This document shows positions 43,844 through 46,626 of a DNA stretch of 46,626 nt, in pieces. Below the pieces are notes generated by a model. The model did no database searches, was not told where the DNA came from, and was given only the letters and a program-made list of their open reading frames with translations. The first letter of the stretch is position 1; each line of letters begins with the position of its first letter. Source of the DNA: FEN-1297 sp964498065 (GTDB lineage: Bacteria; Bacteroidota; Ignavibacteria; Ignavibacteriales; Ignavibacteriaceae). Location of the stretch: assembly GCA_964498065.1 (NCBI GenBank), contig CAZCFZ010000028.1, forward strand, positions 1 to 46,626, read 5' to 3'. Made by a program: the position numbers and the translations under genes.

Positions 43844-44271
43844 AATTGATTTTCATTATCATCGAAATTGTATTTATCAAGTATATCTAAAATTAGATTT
43901 TTTAATATTTATCCAATAAAAATCGATTGATATTAGATTGTTATACAACAAATATTTTAAGGTGTATACTTTAATTAATTTGAAAAAAGAAGTTGAAAAT
44001 TATGCAAGGCAATATATAAAGATAAATAATATTGACGCGTAAATAACCTAATTAAAAATATAAAAATAAAATGTAAATACTTGAGAAATTAATTTAATTA
44101 AAAATAAATCTTAATTTAAAAATTTGACTTAGTTTAAACGCTAAAGAATAAAAATTCTGAAAAAATGAAAAGTTCAATAATTCATGTTTGGATTATTTTC
44201 GAAAGCATAGTAAAAAATATTATCACTTGTCTTAATTATACTGATAATTGTAAAAATTATGTAATTCTTTT
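43844..44271. other. AT-rich gene-free stretch
   Basis: About 430 bases with very low GC and no reading frame, hairpin or promoter that I can defend. It marks the change from tightly packed glycan genes to a loosely packed, decaying end of the locus. Confidence 0.6.
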
Positions 44272-45014
44272 ATGAAATCACAATCAAATGATACCTCCCC
44301 TTTTAATGCCGAAACTACAGTATTAAAGAATGCAAATATTATAGTTACTCCTATACAAATCAAAGGACATAATAAAAAGCTAAGTAATATTTTGCTAGAA
44401 AAAATAAATATTGAATATCCTTTTATTTTTACTCGTGATACTATGCATCAACAATTGAGGTACTTTTATGTTCTCATAATAGTAGGTTTATTTTCAATCT
44501 TGCTCATACCTAGGTTTGCTGAAGAAACATTAAATTCAAAAAATTGTATATTAAATTTAATAATTATTGTTATCATTTTTATGCATCTATTAGATATTCA
44601 TATTTTAAATATGGATAGCCGATTTAACGCACGTGCTGGTGTATATTTTAATTCATATAAAGAATTAGAAAANNNNNNNNNNNNNNNNNNNNNNNNNNNN
44701 NNNNNNNNNNNNNNNNNNNNNNNNNNNNNNNNNNNNNNNNNNNNNNNNNNNNNNNNNNNNNNNNNNNNNNNNGCCGATTTAACGCACGTGCTGGTGTATA
44801 TTTTAATTCATATAAAGAATTAGAAAATTCTTTTGACACTAAAAGATGGTTTTAGTATGATGAAACAAATGTTCAAAATAAAATGGTTTTAGCACATATA
44901 AATAGTTTTAGTAATAAAATTAAGGAAACATTAAAACCTAACCTCGAACAAGATATTTTTTATATTTTCCCATTATTTATTCTATGTTTTACTGAACTAT
45001 GGAAGGAATCATAA
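44272..45014 (+). pseudogene. Amber-interrupted small membrane protein spanning a false assembly gap
   Basis: The frame runs from the ATG at 44272 to the gap at 44673. If the duplicated 55 bases after the gap (44773-44827) are collapsed, it continues without shift through NSFDTKRWF to a TAG at 44853-44855, then 52 further codons to TAA at 45012. The collapsed length, 588 bases, is divisible by three. The conceptual protein is 142 residues, amber, then 52 residues, with hydrophobic helices at about 63-80 and 90-112 and a third (IFYIFPLFILCF) after the amber. I know no family. It could be a pseudogene or two separate frames. Confidence 0.6.
44618..44827. other. Scaffold gap flanked by a 55-bp exact duplicate
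   Basis: The 100 unknown bases (44673-44772) are flanked by identical 55-base copies (44618-44672 and 44773-44827). Exact duplication at the two contig ends is what overlapping de Bruijn contigs joined with a nominal gap produce. The true distance is probably minus 55, so no sequence is missing. Confidence 0.9.
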
Positions 45015-45351
45015 ATTAAAAAGCCGATGAATTGGATAATTAAACAAATTTAAATTTTTATATATAAATCTGTGTTAAATAATTAAAAGGTTATAATTAT
45101 TTGTAGCATAAATAGAAATTCATATTAAAAAATATAATATAATTGTTTTGAATAAATTTCTAAGATATTAAAAAACCTTTTATTTAATCGTAATTATAAT
45201 ATTTGAATAAAATCCCTATTTCTTGTTACTCAAATGTTATTTAAGATTGAGTTACTTTTAATTTTATTATGAATTAATTATAAAATAAAATATTGGTATG
45301 CAAAATACATAAAGACATGCTATATATTTTATTAGAAAGAAATCTTTGCTT
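45015..45351. other. AT-rich gene-free stretch
   Basis: Between the broken membrane-protein gene and the GT2 gene, about 335 bases of very AT-rich DNA. I see no RNA gene, repeat or convincing promoter. Confidence 0.6.
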
Positions 45352-46347
45352 ATGAATCCCGATCCTATGGTTAGCGTCTTAATGCTTACCTATAACCATG
45401 AAAATTTTATAGGGCAGGCAATTGAGAGTGTACTAGCGCAAAAAACCTCATTTGAATTTGAATTAATTATCGGTGAAGATTGCAGCACTGACCGGACAAA
45501 ATTAATTTGTAAACAATATCAGGATAGATTCCCGGGGAAGGTACAATTATTAACTTCTGATAACAATCTCGGACTAGGTAGAAACTTTATGCGCACATTT
45601 AATTCATGTAAGGGAAAATATATTGCTATCTGCGAAGGCGATGACTTTTGGATTCATCAAAATAAACTACAAATACAAGTTGATTTCCTAGAAAAGAACC
45701 AAGAGTATAGCATTTGTTGCCATAGGGTCATGAATTATTATATGGAAGATAAAAGCAAAAGTTTATCAAATTTTTTGCAACAAAAATTTTCGAATATAAT
45801 TGACTTATCCCGTAAAAATTTTATTGCAAATGTTTCATGCGTATATAGAAACAATTTATTTCAACTTCCGGAATGGTTTGCAAATATTAGTACTTATGAT
45901 TATGCTATGCACATGCTGAATGCCCAGTTCGGCAAAATCGCATATTTCCCAAAAGTAATGGCGGTTTATCGCCAACATAACAGTGCTATTTGGAGTGAGG
46001 CTCCAATAAATAATAAACTTCAGATTTCTATGGATGTGCGTAAACTTCTTATAGATTATTTTAAAGACAAGCCGCAAATTACAAAAGGATTAAAAGAGGC
46101 TTATGCAGATATTGCATATGGAAAAATAAAAAACTGTTCAATCAATGGCGATAAGGAAGAATTAGAGGCTACTTGGTCAAATTTACTTAACGTAAATCCT
46201 GACTGGGTACTTGAAAAAATAATTTCTTGCAAGATCAATGAAAGTTTTTATAAACTTACAATTAAAAAAATTCTAAAAATCATTACTTTTATAAGGAAAA
46301 ATTTATCAAAACTTTATCCTTTACCACAACTTAAACTTAAAAATTAA
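45352..46347 (+). CDS. Family 2 glycosyltransferase
   Basis: A 331-residue protein from the ATG at 45352; an upstream TTG at 45346 would add two residues. The GT-A domain has VSVLMLTYNHENFIGQAIES, GEDCSTDRT and the acidic CEGDDFW (about residues 97-103, EGDDYW-type motif). The C-terminal third is polar and basic. It is the kind of enzyme that extends a surface polysaccharide by one sugar. It is separated from the main operon by the decayed region and may have its own promoter. The downstream 46348-46626 is AT-rich with no feature that I can support. Confidence 0.9.
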   Translation: MNPDPMVSVLMLTYNHENFIGQAIESVLAQKTSFEFELIIGEDCSTDRTKLICKQYQDRFPGKVQLLTSDNNLGLGRNFMRTFNSCKGKYIAICEGDDFWIHQNKLQIQVDFLEKNQEYSICCHRVMNYYMEDKSKSLSNFLQQKFSNIIDLSRKNFIANVSCVYRNNLFQLPEWFANISTYDYAMHMLNAQFGKIAYFPKVMAVYRQHNSAIWSEAPINNKLQISMDVRKLLIDYFKDKPQITKGLKEAYADIAYGKIKNCSINGDKEELEATWSNLLNVNPDWVLEKIISCKINESFYKLTIKKILKIITFIRKNLSKLYPLPQLKLKN

Positions 46348-46626
46348 AAACTACTATATTAACAATTCCATCACTATAACGAGACAATAATTATTACCAA
46401 ATGGCTAATATTTTTAAGTATTACTATTCATATGTAAATATAGCCGCTTCGGTGCTTTTAGCTTAATCGACAATATATAAAAATTTTTAAGGTTAATTTT
46501 TAACCCAACTTTTTTATTTGTAATGTTATTAACACTGATTTCATTCAATAATTTGATTTTGGAATGTTAATATTTGCAAAAATTAATTGAATATTTGGCA
46601 CTATATATTTTTATGTATTTAGGTTA

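Noticed and set aside
44272..44823. 183-residue protein read straight through the unknown bases
   Set aside because: The part after the gap is an out-of-frame reading of the duplicated 55 bases and is therefore an artefact.
44853..44855. Pyrrolysine or other recoded amber codon
   Set aside because: No pyrrolysine genes or methyltransferase context are in view; a pseudogene or sequence error is simpler.

Overview
The window looks like a low-GC chromosome segment from the Ignavibacteria (Bacteroidota/Chlorobi group), probably a metagenome or draft assembly. Four observations support this: a secreted GH31 enzyme ends in a type IX secretion (T9SS) sorting domain with the YPNPFNPTTTIEY signature; a PorV/PorQ-family protein is present; DNA between genes is very AT-rich; and many genes lack a clear Shine-Dalgarno site. 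I place it at class level only, from family resemblance.

Layout. 1-523: non-coding, with minus-strand tRNA-Ser-like sequence broken up by short palindromic insertions, then a small hairpin-rich repeat. 524-11275: mixed metabolic and housekeeping genes (inositol-monophosphatase-type phosphatase, T9SS GH31 glucosidase, membrane protein, 6-phosphogluconolactonase, GH13 enzyme, two sugar-transferase-like proteins, a PA0069-family radical SAM protein, a TlpA-like lipoprotein, DUF2905). 11490-14883: a signalling block with a NarX/DegS-type histidine kinase, a NarL-type regulator and two stand-alone receiver proteins, with a possible small RNA or leader ending in a terminator-like hairpin. 14916-17461: PorV-like protein, phosphoglycerate mutase and a small exported protein. 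17489-24880 (minus strand): a complete SUF iron-sulfur operon sufB-C-D-S-U-T, followed by a bacilliredoxin, a VOC protein and an IscR-like Rrf2 regulator. 25165-46347 (plus strand): a surface-glycan locus.

The glycan locus opens with a polyprenyl-phosphate-type GT2, a GT4, a GT9, a methyltransferase and a YfhO-like membrane protein. It then holds all six genes for CMP-pseudaminic acid in the order pseB, pseC, pseG, pseH, pseI, pseF. Between pseH and pseI sits a tightly coupled three-gene insert: VOC protein, FkbH-like HAD-IIIC protein and acyl carrier protein. This suggests an acylated (perhaps glyceroylated) pseudaminic acid. After pseF come a DUF115/Maf-like protein (a candidate pseudaminyltransferase), a Wzx-like flippase, another GT4, a broken membrane-protein gene and a GT2.

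The 100-N gap at 44673-44772 appears to be an assembly artefact: the 55 bases before it are repeated exactly after it. Collapsing the overlap restores a single reading frame interrupted only by one amber codon. The most interesting items are the interrupted tRNA-like sequences, the acyl-carrier module inside the pseudaminate operon, the candidate pseudaminyltransferase, and the false gap with its amber-interrupted gene.
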